A stretch of 64,000 bases of DNA from CAYSRC01 sp964446385 (GCA_964446385.1 CAYUOH010000010.1:1-64000); one strand, 5' to 3'; shown: positions 9,120-18,705, numbered from the stretch's first letter. Program-made: numbers and translations. The notes: generated by a model not told the origin, from the sequence alone.

Positions 9120-10775
9120 ATGCCAAAAGAAAACATAGTCGATGGGGTGCAAAACGCCCCTCACCGCAGTTTGTTTCATGCACTGGGGCTCACCGAAGAG
9201 GAACTCAATCGCCCCCTGATCGGTATTGTCAGCTCCTATAACGAAATCGTGCCCGGGCACATTAATCTCGACAAAATCGTGGAGGCAGTCAAAATCGGCG
9301 TTGCAATGGCAGGTGGAACTCCTATCGTTTTTCCTGCAATCGCCGTATGCGACGGTATTGCAATGGGTCACACGGGTATGAAATATTCTCTGGTAACTCG
9401 TGATCTGATTGCTGATTCCACAGAAGCAATGACTCTTGCTCACGGATTTGACGGCCTTGTGATGGTGCCTAACTGCGATAAGAACATTCCGGGGTTATTG
9501 ATGGCAGCGGCAAGAGTGAATATTCCTACCGTCTTTGTCAGCGGAGGCCCCATGCTTGCGGGAAAGGTTCAAGGCAAGAAAACAAGCCTTTCCAGTATGT
9601 TCGAGGCGGTTGGTGCATATAATGCCGGGAAAATAGACAATAAACAACTTTTGGAATACGAGTGCAAGACCTGCCCGACCTGTGGTTCCTGCAGCGGTAT
9701 GTATACTGCGAATTCCATGAACTGTTTGACCGAGGCTCTTGGCATGGGACTTCGCGGAAACGGCACCATACCTGCGGTTTATTCTGCCCGTATAGAGCTG
9801 GCCAAACATGCCGGTATGACAATTATGGATCTTGTCCGAAAAAACATTTGTCCCCGTGATATCATGACAAAGGAAGCGCTGATGAACGCTATTACTGTGG
9901 ACATGGCACTGGGTTGTTCTACCAACAGCATGCTTCATCTTCCGGCGATTGCTAATGAATGCGGTGTAGAATTAAATCTTGACATTGCAAATGATATCAG
10001 CCAAAAGACACCCAATCTATGCCATCTTGCACCTACAGGTCCTACTTTTATGGAAGATCTTGATGAGGCAGGCGGTGTTTATGCCGTCATGAATGAGCTT
10101 ACAGTTAAAAATCTGCTAAATACCGATTGCATGACAGTAACCGGTAAAACAATCGGTGAAAACATAGCAGGGTGTATAAATCTCAACCCCGAAGTAATCC
10201 GCCCAATCGACAGTCCTTTCAGCGAGACTGGCGGTATAGCGGTGCTGAAAGGCAATTTGGCACCCGAAGGCAGTGTGGTAAAGCGTTCGGCGGTTCTCCC
10301 CGAAATGCTTATTCATGAGGGTCCTGCAAAAGTGTTCGATTCCGAAGAAGAAACGCAGGCGGCGATCAATGCCGGCAAAATTGTTGCAGGTGATGTGGTT
10401 GTTATTCGCTACGAAGGTCCAAAAGGTGGTCCCGGTATGCGCGAGATGTTGAATTGTACCTCCGCCATAATGGGTATGGGTCTTGGCAATAGTGTTGCTT
10501 TGATAACCGACGGTCGTTTCAGCGGTGCAACCAGAGGCGCTTGCATCGGCCACATAACGCCCGAAGCTGCATCAGGCGGTATGATCGGTGTAGTGAAGGA
10601 CGGCGACATTATCAGCATAAACATTCCGGAAAACTCTATCGAATTGAAGGTAGACGAGGAAGTTCTTGCTGAGCGCATGAGGAACTTTGTTCCTAAAACC
10701 AAGGTATTGTCCGGCTATCTCAAACGCTATGCCGCACAGGTATCCGGCGGAGCTTCCGGAGCGATCCTTAGTTGA
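9120..10775 (+). CDS. ilvD: Dihydroxy-acid dehydratase
   Basis: Iron-sulfur dehydratase that gives 2-oxoisovalerate or 2-oxo-3-methylvalerate, the last common BCAA step before transamination. Candidate cluster cysteines are C119 (PNCDKNIPG) and the cluster C182, C185, C188, C191 leading into SGMYTANSMN. The C-terminal part contains GGPGMREM and DGRFSGATRG. Length 551 aa is normal. ATAGGAGG precedes the ATG. A BCAA aminotransferase is not present in the window. Confidence 0.95.
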   Translation: MPKENIVDGVQNAPHRSLFHALGLTEEELNRPLIGIVSSYNEIVPGHINLDKIVEAVKIGVAMAGGTPIVFPAIAVCDGIAMGHTGMKYSLVTRDLIADSTEAMTLAHGFDGLVMVPNCDKNIPGLLMAAARVNIPTVFVSGGPMLAGKVQGKKTSLSSMFEAVGAYNAGKIDNKQLLEYECKTCPTCGSCSGMYTANSMNCLTEALGMGLRGNGTIPAVYSARIELAKHAGMTIMDLVRKNICPRDIMTKEALMNAITVDMALGCSTNSMLHLPAIANECGVELNLDIANDISQKTPNLCHLAPTGPTFMEDLDEAGGVYAVMNELTVKNLLNTDCMTVTGKTIGENIAGCINLNPEVIRPIDSPFSETGGIAVLKGNLAPEGSVVKRSAVLPEMLIHEGPAKVFDSEEETQAAINAGKIVAGDVVVIRYEGPKGGPGMREMLNCTSAIMGMGLGNSVALITDGRFSGATRGACIGHITPEAASGGMIGVVKDGDIISINIPENSIELKVDEEVLAERMRNFVPKTKVLSGYLKRYAAQVSGGASGAILS

Positions 10776-10776
10776 T

Positions 10777-11949
10777 ATGAATACACTGAAAGATAAACTC
10801 GGAACTCTCTGTATTTTCAGAGAACTTCTCAAAGACAACGTGGTTTCCTCTTTGTGTGAATATCTTGAAACTCCAACAAGCTCGGCTTATGCCGAGTTTG
10901 TAGCCGTGCTTTATGAGTATGGCGGCGGGAATCTCAGTGAGTATATCAAAGAGATTTGTACCACAAGTGAAAACGTATATGTGAGGAACGTCGGCCTTGG
11001 TAAAGAAGTTCCGAAATACATGGTGTTCTCTCTTGAAGCAGAACTGGATATTTTACAGGAGGTCTCGGACCTCAACATGCAGACACTTAGAAAAGAGTTT
11101 GTTTATGATGGTTTTTTGCCCGAATTTACAACAACAAAACTGCGCTTGAAGGAGATTTATTTACATAGAACTGAAAATATAGATAAATACGGCTATGGTA
11201 TCTATGCAAAGCATCGGATGTTTTACGTGGATGAACAAGGAAGTATCGTTCCCGTACTGCATCCTGATAATACCGTTCTTTCAAGTCTGATTGATTATGA
11301 GCGGGAAAGGAAAATCGTTATAGATAACACAAAGGCTTTCCTTCAAGGGGCGCCTGCTGCGAATATTCTGCTCACGGGAGATGCCGGAACAGGTAAGTCT
11401 TCAACCATAAAAGCTGTAGTAAATATGCTGTGGTGCGAAGGACTTCGTATTATTGAAATGCGGAAACATCACCTTCATGTCATTCCGAAAATGCTTGATG
11501 AATTGTCTGCTAACCCATTAAAATTCATTCTGTTTATCGACGATCTTTCTTTATTGAAAGATGATGAGAATTTGAGTGCATTGAAAGCTGTACTTGAAGG
11601 CTCGGTTACGGCAAAACCAAATAACGTGGTCATCTACGCCACAAGCAACCGCCGTCATATAATCAAAGAAACTTTTTCCGAACGTGAGGGGGATGATGTC
11701 CATCGTAACGAAACGATGCAGGAGCTCGTTTCTCTGTCTGATCGCTTTGGAATACATATCACGTTCTCAAGGCCTGATAAAGAAACCTACCTGCACATAG
11801 TTCATCACCTGGCAAATAAAAACGGTGTAAATCTTCCGAAGGACGATCTTGTTCTTCTTGCCGAACGTTTTGCTCTTGAGCACGGCGGAAGATCAGCAAG
11901 GCTTGCCAAACAGTTCGTTGACTATTTATTGATAAAACAGACACTATAA
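10777..11949 (+). CDS. DUF815-family AAA ATPase at the end of the ilv/leu operon
   Basis: Predicted soluble P-loop ATPase. Walker A is GDAGTGKSS, Walker B is ILFIDDLSL, and a sensor-like ATSNRRHI motif follows. This order is typical of DUF815 proteins, whose role is not established. The frame is open upstream to 10687, but that part lies within ilvD. The ATG at 10777, one base after the ilvD stop, gives 390 aa and the family N-terminus. There is no strong ribosome-binding site of its own, so coupled translation is likely. A bidirectional terminator follows. Its link to branched-chain amino-acid synthesis is positional only. Confidence 0.85.
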   Translation: MNTLKDKLGTLCIFRELLKDNVVSSLCEYLETPTSSAYAEFVAVLYEYGGGNLSEYIKEICTTSENVYVRNVGLGKEVPKYMVFSLEAELDILQEVSDLNMQTLRKEFVYDGFLPEFTTTKLRLKEIYLHRTENIDKYGYGIYAKHRMFYVDEQGSIVPVLHPDNTVLSSLIDYERERKIVIDNTKAFLQGAPAANILLTGDAGTGKSSTIKAVVNMLWCEGLRIIEMRKHHLHVIPKMLDELSANPLKFILFIDDLSLLKDDENLSALKAVLEGSVTAKPNNVVIYATSNRRHIIKETFSEREGDDVHRNETMQELVSLSDRFGIHITFSRPDKETYLHIVHHLANKNGVNLPKDDLVLLAERFALEHGGRSARLAKQFVDYLLIKQTL

Positions 11950-11985
11950 CTGATGAGAACCTCGACCGTAGTCGGGAAATTATGC

Positions 11986-12021
11986 AAAAAAAGAGCTTCC
12001 CTTATGGGAAGCTCTTTTTGA
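11986..12021. terminator. Bidirectional intrinsic terminator
   Basis: The arms AAAAGAGCTTCCC and GGGAAGCTCTTTT flank a TTAT loop, with an A-run before and a T-run after. It ends the plus-strand ilv operon and the minus-strand hydrolase operon. Confidence 0.9.
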
Positions 12022-12032
12022 TTTGATTATGC

Positions 12033-13232
12033 TTACTCTAGGCATCCATAAGCGACAGCTCTCATGCGGAGATGATGGTACTCTTCCATGTTGGGCTGGA
12101 GGTTGTGCATGTACACAATCGATGTCCCCTCGCTGGGGTCGGCTTCGCCCCATGTGCCGGTTCCGCCGGTCCAGCCAAACTGGCCGATTGAGCCGTTGTG
12201 GTGACCCACATACTTGTCCATAAGGGTACGCATACCGTAGCCGTAGCCGTAACCGCAGAGGTAGCTGTTACTGAAGTCTTCCTTGATCATTGTCTCGGTG
12301 ATGGTATTTGTACGGATAAGATCGATGGTCTTGCGGCCGATAATCTGCTCGCCGTTGTGGATACCGCCGTTAGCAAGCATCTGGATGAACTTTGTGTAAT
12401 CCCAGGGGTTGGTGATTACGCGGCTGAAGCCGGGAACCGTACCCAGAGGACCTACCATGCGGGCCTCCATATCGGGAGAGGCAACGTCGAGGCAGTCGGG
12501 TTGGCCGAGCTTCATGCCCCTCTTGATACGGTAGTTCTTTACGAAACGCTGGGGCAGGTCACCGAATGTGAAGTTGGCGCTGCTGTCCATGCCGAGCGGC
12601 TCAAACAGCATTTTTTTGATAACCATTTCGGCGGGCTCGCCGGTGACAGCCTCGATAAGGCCGGCGCACAGCTCGCTTGCGAAGCCGTAAAGCCATCTTG
12701 AACCCGGCTCGAAAGCCAGAGGAACATGGGACATGGCCTCAATCTGCTCGCGCAGCGTGTAGTATCCCTTGTCGAGCAGCGGTTTCATATACTGAGCCAT
12801 TGATTCGGATGTGGGATGCTTTACGGGAACGTCTCCGAGGATCATGTAGTAGGGCATACCGACGGTCATATTCATGACGTTCTTGACGGTGACGGGTCCC
12901 TTGCAGGGGACAACTTCCCACTCACCGTTGCTCTTGCGGACGGTTTTGGTCATGTTTTTCCACTCTGGGAAGTACTCCGAGAGAGGGTCAGTCATCAAAA
13001 ACTTGCCGCGTTCATACAGCATCATGGCTGTGGTGTACATGGCAATCTTGGTAAGGGAGGCCTGTCTGAAAACGTTGTTCCGTGTTACGGGAATCTTGTT
13101 TTCGATATCGGCGTAGCCGAAATAGTTCTCGTACAGGATTTCGCCTTTTTTGGCGATGACCATACCGCAACCGGGCAGACCGTCGTCAACGTATTTCTGC
13201 AGGAGATTATCGAGATCTTTGAAGTTCGACAT
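12033..13232 (-). CDS. Serine beta-lactamase-fold hydrolase (class C/EstB-like esterase), copy 1
   Basis: The 399-aa protein has the SxxK motif S59-L-T-K62 of the beta-lactamase/DD-peptidase fold, a YGFAS segment in the place of the class C YxN tyrosine loop, and a C-terminal GWTGGTGTWG motif. No signal peptide is visible, so a cytoplasmic esterase-type activity is more likely than beta-lactam resistance. It is the last gene of a minus-strand operon with its tandem paralogue and an aldolase. Substrate unknown; the neighbouring sugar genes suggest an acylated carbohydrate. Confidence 0.82.
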   Translation of the reverse strand: MSNFKDLDNLLQKYVDDGLPGCGMVIAKKGEILYENYFGYADIENKIPVTRNNVFRQASLTKIAMYTTAMMLYERGKFLMTDPLSEYFPEWKNMTKTVRKSNGEWEVVPCKGPVTVKNVMNMTVGMPYYMILGDVPVKHPTSESMAQYMKPLLDKGYYTLREQIEAMSHVPLAFEPGSRWLYGFASELCAGLIEAVTGEPAEMVIKKMLFEPLGMDSSANFTFGDLPQRFVKNYRIKRGMKLGQPDCLDVASPDMEARMVGPLGTVPGFSRVITNPWDYTKFIQMLANGGIHNGEQIIGRKTIDLIRTNTITETMIKEDFSNSYLCGYGYGYGMRTLMDKYVGHHNGSIGQFGWTGGTGTWGEADPSEGTSIVYMHNLQPNMEEYHHLRMRAVAYGCLE

Positions 13233-13249
13233 TTTTATTCCTCCCTACG

Positions 13250-14422
13250 TTAAAGAATGTAACCGTAGGCGGCAGTGCGCATACGATGATGGTAATAAAG
13301 CTCCATATTGGGGCTCTGGTTGTGCATATAGACGATAGAGACCTTCTCCTCGGGATCGGCCTCGCACCACGTACCGAAACCGCCGGTCCATCCGAAGGCA
13401 CCCAGAGAACCGTTGTAGTTGCTCTTGGCCTTGTCTATAAGGGTGCGTACGCCGTAGCCGTAGCCGTAGCCGTTGTTGTAGGGGTCTTCGAAGTCCTTCA
13501 GCATGGCCTCGTCAAGACCGTTGGCGCGCATCATATCGATGGTCTTGCGGCCCATGATGCGCTCAGCCTTGTATTTGCCACCGTTGGAAAGCATGGACAT
13601 CAATTTGGAATAGTCGTTGACGTTGGAGAACAGACGCGCCCAGCCCTGCTCATGCTCGGGTCCGGGGATGTGTTTGTCATCAAAGTTGCTGCTGTCAGCA
13701 AGCTTGAGACCGTCGTCGGTGCGCTGGTACATCTTTACCAGACGTTTCTCGGCATCGCCGAAGAAACGGGAGCGGGTGTTGTTCATTTCAAGAGGATCAA
13801 ACAGAAGCTCCTGGAATACGACATCGATGGGCTTGCCGTAAAGAACCTCAATGAGGGCTGCGGTGATTTCACTTGAGAATCCGTAGATCCAGTGTGTGCC
13901 AGGCTCGAAGGTCAGGACAGCCTTTGACATTGCTGCGATGTGCTCCTGAACGGTGAAGTAGCCCTTTTCCCAAAGAGGCGCCATGCATTTTTGCATGGAA
14001 GCCAGGGTGGGATCCTTTGTAGGCATGTTGCCGTGGCAGTATGGAAGGCCGCACTTCATCGACAGAACGTCGCTGATGGTCATCTGGCGTTCGCAGGAGA
14101 CTGTGCGGAGCTCTCCGCTGGGGGTGGTGACGAATTTCTTCATGTCCGCCCACTCGGGGAGATAGCTTGCCACAGGATCCGTGAGGTTGAAATATCCGCG
14201 CTCGAACAGGATCATCATAGTGGTGTACAACGGAAGCTTGGACATGCTGGCCAGACGGAACAGGGAATCCTTTTTTACGGGGATGTTGTTCTCGATATCG
14301 GACTTGCCGAAGTACCCCTCATATATGGTCTCACCTTCCTTGGTAATCTGGAGACTGCAGCCGGAGAGGCCGCCGTCCACAAATCCCTGCAGAAGATTGT
14401 CAAGTTTTTCTGGTTTATACAT
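13250..14422 (-). CDS. Serine beta-lactamase-fold hydrolase (class C/EstB-like esterase), copy 2
   Basis: A 390-aa paralogue of the preceding gene, collinear over its full length. Both start with a (K)LDNLLQ segment and share GYFG.(A/S)DIEN.IPV. The catalytic SxxK is S59-M-S-K62, and YGFSSE and GWTGGFGTW are conserved. No export signal is seen. The ATG at 14422 has a GAAGGAG site. The two copies are separated by 17 bases, so they probably arose by tandem duplication and then diverged. The cellular substrate is unknown. Confidence 0.82.
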   Translation of the reverse strand: MYKPEKLDNLLQGFVDGGLSGCSLQITKEGETIYEGYFGKSDIENNIPVKKDSLFRLASMSKLPLYTTMMILFERGYFNLTDPVASYLPEWADMKKFVTTPSGELRTVSCERQMTISDVLSMKCGLPYCHGNMPTKDPTLASMQKCMAPLWEKGYFTVQEHIAAMSKAVLTFEPGTHWIYGFSSEITAALIEVLYGKPIDVVFQELLFDPLEMNNTRSRFFGDAEKRLVKMYQRTDDGLKLADSSNFDDKHIPGPEHEQGWARLFSNVNDYSKLMSMLSNGGKYKAERIMGRKTIDMMRANGLDEAMLKDFEDPYNNGYGYGYGVRTLIDKAKSNYNGSLGAFGWTGGFGTWCEADPEEKVSIVYMHNQSPNMELYYHHRMRTAAYGYIL

Positions 14423-14471
14423 TACAGTCTCCTTCGTTCTTCAGAACATTTGTTTAGTAATGAATTCCGGA

Positions 14472-15344
14472 TTAAAGATCAACCTTCTGGGTGCCGAAAA
14501 TGTTCATGTGCATCTTCAGATATTCCTTGGCTCCGGTCAGACCGGCCTTGGTCAGACGTCCAAACATGGGACGACCGCCCTTCTCGAACTCGTCGGCAAT
14601 AGCCTTGCCGCCGGCGATCTGGATATATGTGGCAAAGTTGACCTTGCAGATACCGGCCTTAATAGCCTCGCGGTACTGCTCTTCGGAGAGGCCGCTTGAA
14701 CCGTGCATAACCAGGGGCTGGGAAACAGCTTCGCGGATCTCGGCGATACGCTCGTAATTGAGAACCGGAGCCTCTTTATAGTAACCGTGAACGGTACCGA
14801 TTGATACTGCGAGATAATCAACGTTAGTGTCGTTGGCATAGCGTACGGCATCCTCAACGGATGTGTAGATAACGCCGGCGCTGTTGGGATGTCCGCCTAC
14901 GTGGCCGATTTCGCCTTCAACGTTTACGCCGCAAGCCCATGCAGCCTCGGCAACCTTGCTGACGAGAGCAACGTTCTCTTCGTAAGGTTTCTGGGAAGCG
15001 TCGAGCATAACAGAAGCGCAGCCGTGCTGAATACCGCGGATGCAGCCATCGAATGTTGTGCAGTGGTCAAGATGGATAATAACGGGAACGGGGGAAGCTG
15101 CAGCACGATTGTGAAGGAATGTGTTGTAGTTATTGAAATCCCAAGCGTTCATCATGGAGCTTTCGGGATCCTTGGGGTTGACAGCGTCAAATACCTGGAT
15201 CATTACGGGAACTCCGAGTTCCTCGGCGGCGCTGATAACTGCCTCGACGGTGAGCATGTCACCGCAGTTGAATGCGCCGACGGCCCAGTGTCCTTCACGA
15301 GCTGCGGCTAGTATGGTTTTGGCCTGTTTTCCTGATGCTAACAT
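14472..15344 (-). CDS. Class II ketose-bisphosphate aldolase
   Basis: Zinc-dependent aldolase of the fructose/tagatose-bisphosphate aldolase family, 290 aa. Motifs are HLDHC (catalytic Asp and zinc His), NVEGEIGHVGG, SIGTVHGYY (zinc His) and VMHGSSGL. RBS TAGGAGG lies before the ATG at 15344. It is the first gene of the minus-strand operon with the two serine hydrolases. The family covers fructose-1,6-, tagatose-1,6- and other ketose phosphates. Given the divergent isomerase gene, a catabolic ketose-phosphate substrate is plausible, but the sequence does not settle it. Confidence 0.88.
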   Translation of the reverse strand: MLASGKQAKTILAAAREGHWAVGAFNCGDMLTVEAVISAAEELGVPVMIQVFDAVNPKDPESSMMNAWDFNNYNTFLHNRAAASPVPVIIHLDHCTTFDGCIRGIQHGCASVMLDASQKPYEENVALVSKVAEAAWACGVNVEGEIGHVGGHPNSAGVIYTSVEDAVRYANDTNVDYLAVSIGTVHGYYKEAPVLNYERIAEIREAVSQPLVMHGSSGLSEEQYREAIKAGICKVNFATYIQIAGGKAIADEFEKGGRPMFGRLTKAGLTGAKEYLKMHMNIFGTQKVDL

Positions 15345-15397
15345 TTAGAAAATCCTCCTAAGATTATATTGCCTATTTGTAGGCTTAATTTGGTTTG

Positions 15398-15426
15398 ATT
15401 ATACACCTCCCGGATGTGATATGCAA
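15398..15426 (-). promoter_or_regulatory. Predicted promoter of the aldolase-hydrolase operon
   Basis: On the minus strand TTGCAT (15421-15426) and TATAAT (15398-15403) are 17 bases apart, about 55 bases upstream of the aldolase start. Confidence 0.6.
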
Positions 15427-15469
15427 AAAAAGTATTCACATTGTACAAAAGTATTTTACATAACACTAA

Positions 15470-15517
15470 TTTGTAAACTAAATTATACAAAAATAATGCA
15501 TTTGTTATTGATATAAT
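15470..15517 (+). promoter_or_regulatory. Extended -10 promoter and inverted repeat upstream of the isomerase-like gene
   Basis: TGATATAAT (15509-15517) is an extended -10 element. Just upstream, TTTGTA (15470-15475) and TACAAA (15486-15491) form an inverted repeat with a 10-base centre. This resembles half-sites of AraR-type operators and could control both divergent transcripts. Confidence 0.5.
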
Positions 15518-15608
15518 AGACAATATATGTTAAGAAATGTACAGTGTTTGTTTACGTGACCAAACCTGTTATTTACATGACGGGGAATTTTGTTCTTTGG
15601 AGGTTGTT

Positions 15609-17012
15609 ATGGGCTGGAAATACGATGATGTGTTCTGCAAATACGTAACGGTGAATCTCGCAATTGTTCCGACACGCCGGGATGTTTTTCCCGACGCCAA
15701 GAATGCCCTTGAACACAAGCGGCAGGTTATGCCCGTCCTGCTTCGGAAACTGGAAACGATTCACGATGTTAACGTTATTACGGTCGACGGAATTGTCCCC
15801 GACGGCATGCTGTGCGAGGAAAAGTACGTTAAGGTTGTGGAGGATTACCTTGCGGACAAGCATGTGGACGCGCTTTTTATTCCGCATATGAATTTCGGTC
15901 AGGAGGAATCTGTCGCCCGCCTCGCGAAGCACCTCGGCGTGCCTGTCCTTCTGTGGGGGCCGCGCGACGGCGAAAAGGGAAGCGACAAAAACTTTCGCCT
16001 TTACGACACCCAGTGTGGCATGTTCGCCACAAGCCGCGCACTGCTGCGCTACGGGATTCCCTTTACATATATCGAGAACTGCTGGATTGATGACCCCGCG
16101 TTGGACGAGGGCCTTGACAGATTCATCCGTGTTGCCAGTATGGTAAAGGCATTCCGCGGCATGCGCATCCTTCAAATCTCAACGCGTCCCCACCAGTTCC
16201 TAAGCGTTAAAATCAACGAGGGTGAGCTTTTTGAAAGATTTGGCATCGAGGTCGTTCCGGTTCCCGGAATCATATACACTGATATCGTGGACGATCTTCT
16301 TGCCAATCATCAGGATATGCTCGATGAGGTTATCGCCGAATTTAAAAAGGACGCTGATTTTACCGGTGCTTCCTCACACGAAAAGAATGTTGTCGCCGCG
16401 GCTTTTATCGCTATGAAGCAGCTTGCCGAACAGTTCAACTGCAGTGCCGTGGCAGCCGAATGCTGGGACATTAACGATATAAAGTACGGCGTAAGCCCCT
16501 GCTTCGCCAACGCGGAGCTTACCCAGTCCGGCCTGCCTGTGGCATGTGAATGCGACATCAACGGCGCCATTACATCTGTCCTGCTTCAGGCTGCCACACG
16601 CCGCGAAACCAGCAATTTCTTTGCGGATATCACAGTCCGCCATCCAAGCAACGACAACGCAGAGCTTATGTGGCATTGCGGCCCTTATCCTCCCGAGCTT
16701 GCGCGAGAGGGCAAAGCTGTCTGCAAGGCCGGCCAAAGCTGTCTGGAGTTGAAGCACGGCGGTCTTACAATGACCCGCTTCGACGGCGACCGGGGAAATT
16801 TCGTTATGTTCGCCGACACCGGTAAAGCGGTGGACGGACCCCCAACCTCCGGAAGCTATGTATGGCTTGAAACCCGCGACTGGTCTGCATGGGAAAAGAA
16901 ACTTATGTTCGGCCCCTATATCCATCATTCCATAGGTGCCCACGGTGACTACAAAGAAGCCATCAAAGAGGCATGTAGGTATCTCGGTATTATGTACGAT
17001 TCTGTTGATTAG
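15609..17012 (+). CDS. L-fucose/L-arabinose isomerase-family protein
   Basis: A 467-aa protein with the C-terminal pattern of the FucI/AraA-like superfamily. AAECWDINDIKYG, ACECDINGAITSVL and MWHCGPYPPEL carry the acidic and histidine residues expected to bind metal and substrate. The frame is open upstream to 15537, but the ATG at 15609 has TTGGAGG 5 bases before it and is chosen. It should interconvert an aldose and a ketose, but the sugar cannot be read from sequence. It is divergent from the aldolase operon and faces a shared terminator. Confidence 0.78.
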   Translation: MGWKYDDVFCKYVTVNLAIVPTRRDVFPDAKNALEHKRQVMPVLLRKLETIHDVNVITVDGIVPDGMLCEEKYVKVVEDYLADKHVDALFIPHMNFGQEESVARLAKHLGVPVLLWGPRDGEKGSDKNFRLYDTQCGMFATSRALLRYGIPFTYIENCWIDDPALDEGLDRFIRVASMVKAFRGMRILQISTRPHQFLSVKINEGELFERFGIEVVPVPGIIYTDIVDDLLANHQDMLDEVIAEFKKDADFTGASSHEKNVVAAAFIAMKQLAEQFNCSAVAAECWDINDIKYGVSPCFANAELTQSGLPVACECDINGAITSVLLQAATRRETSNFFADITVRHPSNDNAELMWHCGPYPPELAREGKAVCKAGQSCLELKHGGLTMTRFDGDRGNFVMFADTGKAVDGPPTSGSYVWLETRDWSAWEKKLMFGPYIHHSIGAHGDYKEAIKEACRYLGIMYDSVD

Positions 17013-17050
17013 TTTTTATAATTGTTCCCTCTGTAGAAAGTGGTAATATG

Positions 17051-17083
17051 AACAAAAAACACCCGCCGGAGCGGGTGTTTTTT
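17051..17083. terminator. Bidirectional intrinsic terminator
   Basis: AAAAAACACCCGC and GCGGGTGTTTTTT pair around a CGGA loop. It separates the convergent isomerase-like and carboxylesterase genes. Confidence 0.9.
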
Positions 17084-17097
17084 AATAATTAAGGGAA

Positions 17098-18705
17098 TTA
17101 TTCTTCGATATCTCTGCCGAGGCCGGGCATATGTGCCTTGGTGGTCTCGCAAATTATGCGGCCTTCGCGGTGATAGTCGGAAATAAGCTCGCTCTCGGCC
17201 TGGAAGTGCATACTGTATCTGTGTTCCTGGTCGTAGGGCAGCCACTTTGGCATGCTGCGGCCTGTGGGGTCACCGGTACGTGCGAACGCTGCCCATGCGG
17301 AACCGCAGGTGTCGCTTGTGGCAAACGCGGCGGCTCTGTTTGCGGCTGTGTATAGGCCGGGTGCCAGATATGCGTTGTCGAAGAAGAAGGGAACATCCGT
17401 TCCGTGGACGGCTTTCTGGAGGGGATCCGGGCTCTCGAACGCGAATACGGCGTTATAAAAGGGAGCGCCGCCGATACGGTCCTTAATCTTTGAGACGCTG
17501 TCGACGAAGCGCAGCTGCATATTGTCGTTCATAAGGGCGATGAATATGTCGGGAGCCAGAACGGGGGTGTCAAGCATCTCCTTGTAGGTCTTTATGATGC
17601 GGTCGGTATCCTCCGCTGAATAGCCTGACTTCTTAAACATGTCGGGTAGTGTCTCCCATGTAAGGGTAAATATTTCGGGGTTGAACAAGGCAATAAGTGC
17701 CATATCCTGCTTGGTGTAGCAGATGATAAGATGGATGTCCTTGCAGAATTCGCTTCCTTCGGCACCGTCGAAGGGGTTGTACTTGATAACCTCGCCGTCG
17801 AATACGACAGGGAAGTTGAGATAGTTGCCATTTTTGCGCTGGGCGTTGACCTCGCGCATGCCTCTGATGAAGTCCGCGGGCTGCATTTTGGAGAGTAAGT
17901 CGATGTTGTCCTTGGTGACGCCTATATGCTCAAGGAAGGCATCGGTGTCGACATATCCGTATTTTGGATCGGTGGTCTGAAAGCCGCCGCTCTGAACGAT
18001 GGCCTTGTGGAACAGTCCCTTCGCGCTGGGCATTCCGAGAAGCTGGCAAACCTTGCCGCCGCCGCCGGATTCGCCGAATATGGTTACATTGCCGGGGTCG
18101 CCGCCGAACCAGTCGATATTGTCGTGGACCCACTGCAGCGCGGCCACCATGTCGAGGTTACCGACGTTCATTGTATTCTTGTACTTTTCAATGCCCAGAT
18201 GGTTAAGGTTCATATAGCCGAACAGGTTGAGACGGTGACTTACGCTTACCATGACGATGTTGTTCTTCTTGGCCATGTTGAAGCCGTCCTGGTGTGGGCA
18301 TTCCGGTGTGCCGGCGACGTTGCCGCCACCATGCAGCCATACCATGACGGGAAGCTTTTCACCGCGCCAGATTGCGGGCGTCCAGATGTTGAGTGACAGG
18401 CAGTCCTCGCTCTGGGGGCCTTTGCCCATTTCCATATTACCTGTGACCAGCTGCTGGTTGATAATGTTGAAAGGTGAGTTGGCTACCTCGGGGACCTCAA
18501 TACGCGGGGTGTCAGTCTGGTAGCATTTCGGGGTGTAATGATGCGCGTCCATTAGAGTGTCGCTTACATCGGGAGGAACGGGGGGCTGGAAGCGGAGCTC
18601 GCCCACGGGGGCTTTGGCGTAGCGGATGCCCAAAAAGCGGTATACGCCGTCGAAATAGTCGCCCGCAACCTTGCCGTACTTGGTATAGCCTATGCAATCT
18701 GTCAT
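17098..18705 (-). CDS. Type B carboxylesterase
   Basis: A 535-aa alpha/beta-hydrolase of the carboxylesterase type B family. HGGGN (oxyanion region, near 125-129), the nucleophile elbow GESGGG with S213, and a late VHGTDVPFFF histidine motif are present. At the usual glutamate position the sequence reads CYTKQDM, so the acid may be Asp. No signal peptide is seen, so it probably acts in the cytoplasm. RBS CAGGAG precedes the ATG at 18705. It is divergent from araM. Likely cleaves an ester on a small imported compound; exact substrate unknown. Confidence 0.85.
   Translation of the reverse strand: MTDCIGYTKYGKVAGDYFDGVYRFLGIRYAKAPVGELRFQPPVPPDVSDTLMDAHHYTPKCYQTDTPRIEVPEVANSPFNIINQQLVTGNMEMGKGPQSEDCLSLNIWTPAIWRGEKLPVMVWLHGGGNVAGTPECPHQDGFNMAKKNNIVMVSVSHRLNLFGYMNLNHLGIEKYKNTMNVGNLDMVAALQWVHDNIDWFGGDPGNVTIFGESGGGGKVCQLLGMPSAKGLFHKAIVQSGGFQTTDPKYGYVDTDAFLEHIGVTKDNIDLLSKMQPADFIRGMREVNAQRKNGNYLNFPVVFDGEVIKYNPFDGAEGSEFCKDIHLIICYTKQDMALIALFNPEIFTLTWETLPDMFKKSGYSAEDTDRIIKTYKEMLDTPVLAPDIFIALMNDNMQLRFVDSVSKIKDRIGGAPFYNAVFAFESPDPLQKAVHGTDVPFFFDNAYLAPGLYTAANRAAAFATSDTCGSAWAAFARTGDPTGRSMPKWLPYDQEHRYSMHFQAESELISDYHREGRIICETTKAHMPGLGRDIEE

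Noticed and set aside
12033..14422. Antibiotic-resistance beta-lactamases
   Set aside because: Only the SxxK fold is shared; no export signal is present and the context is carbohydrate metabolism.
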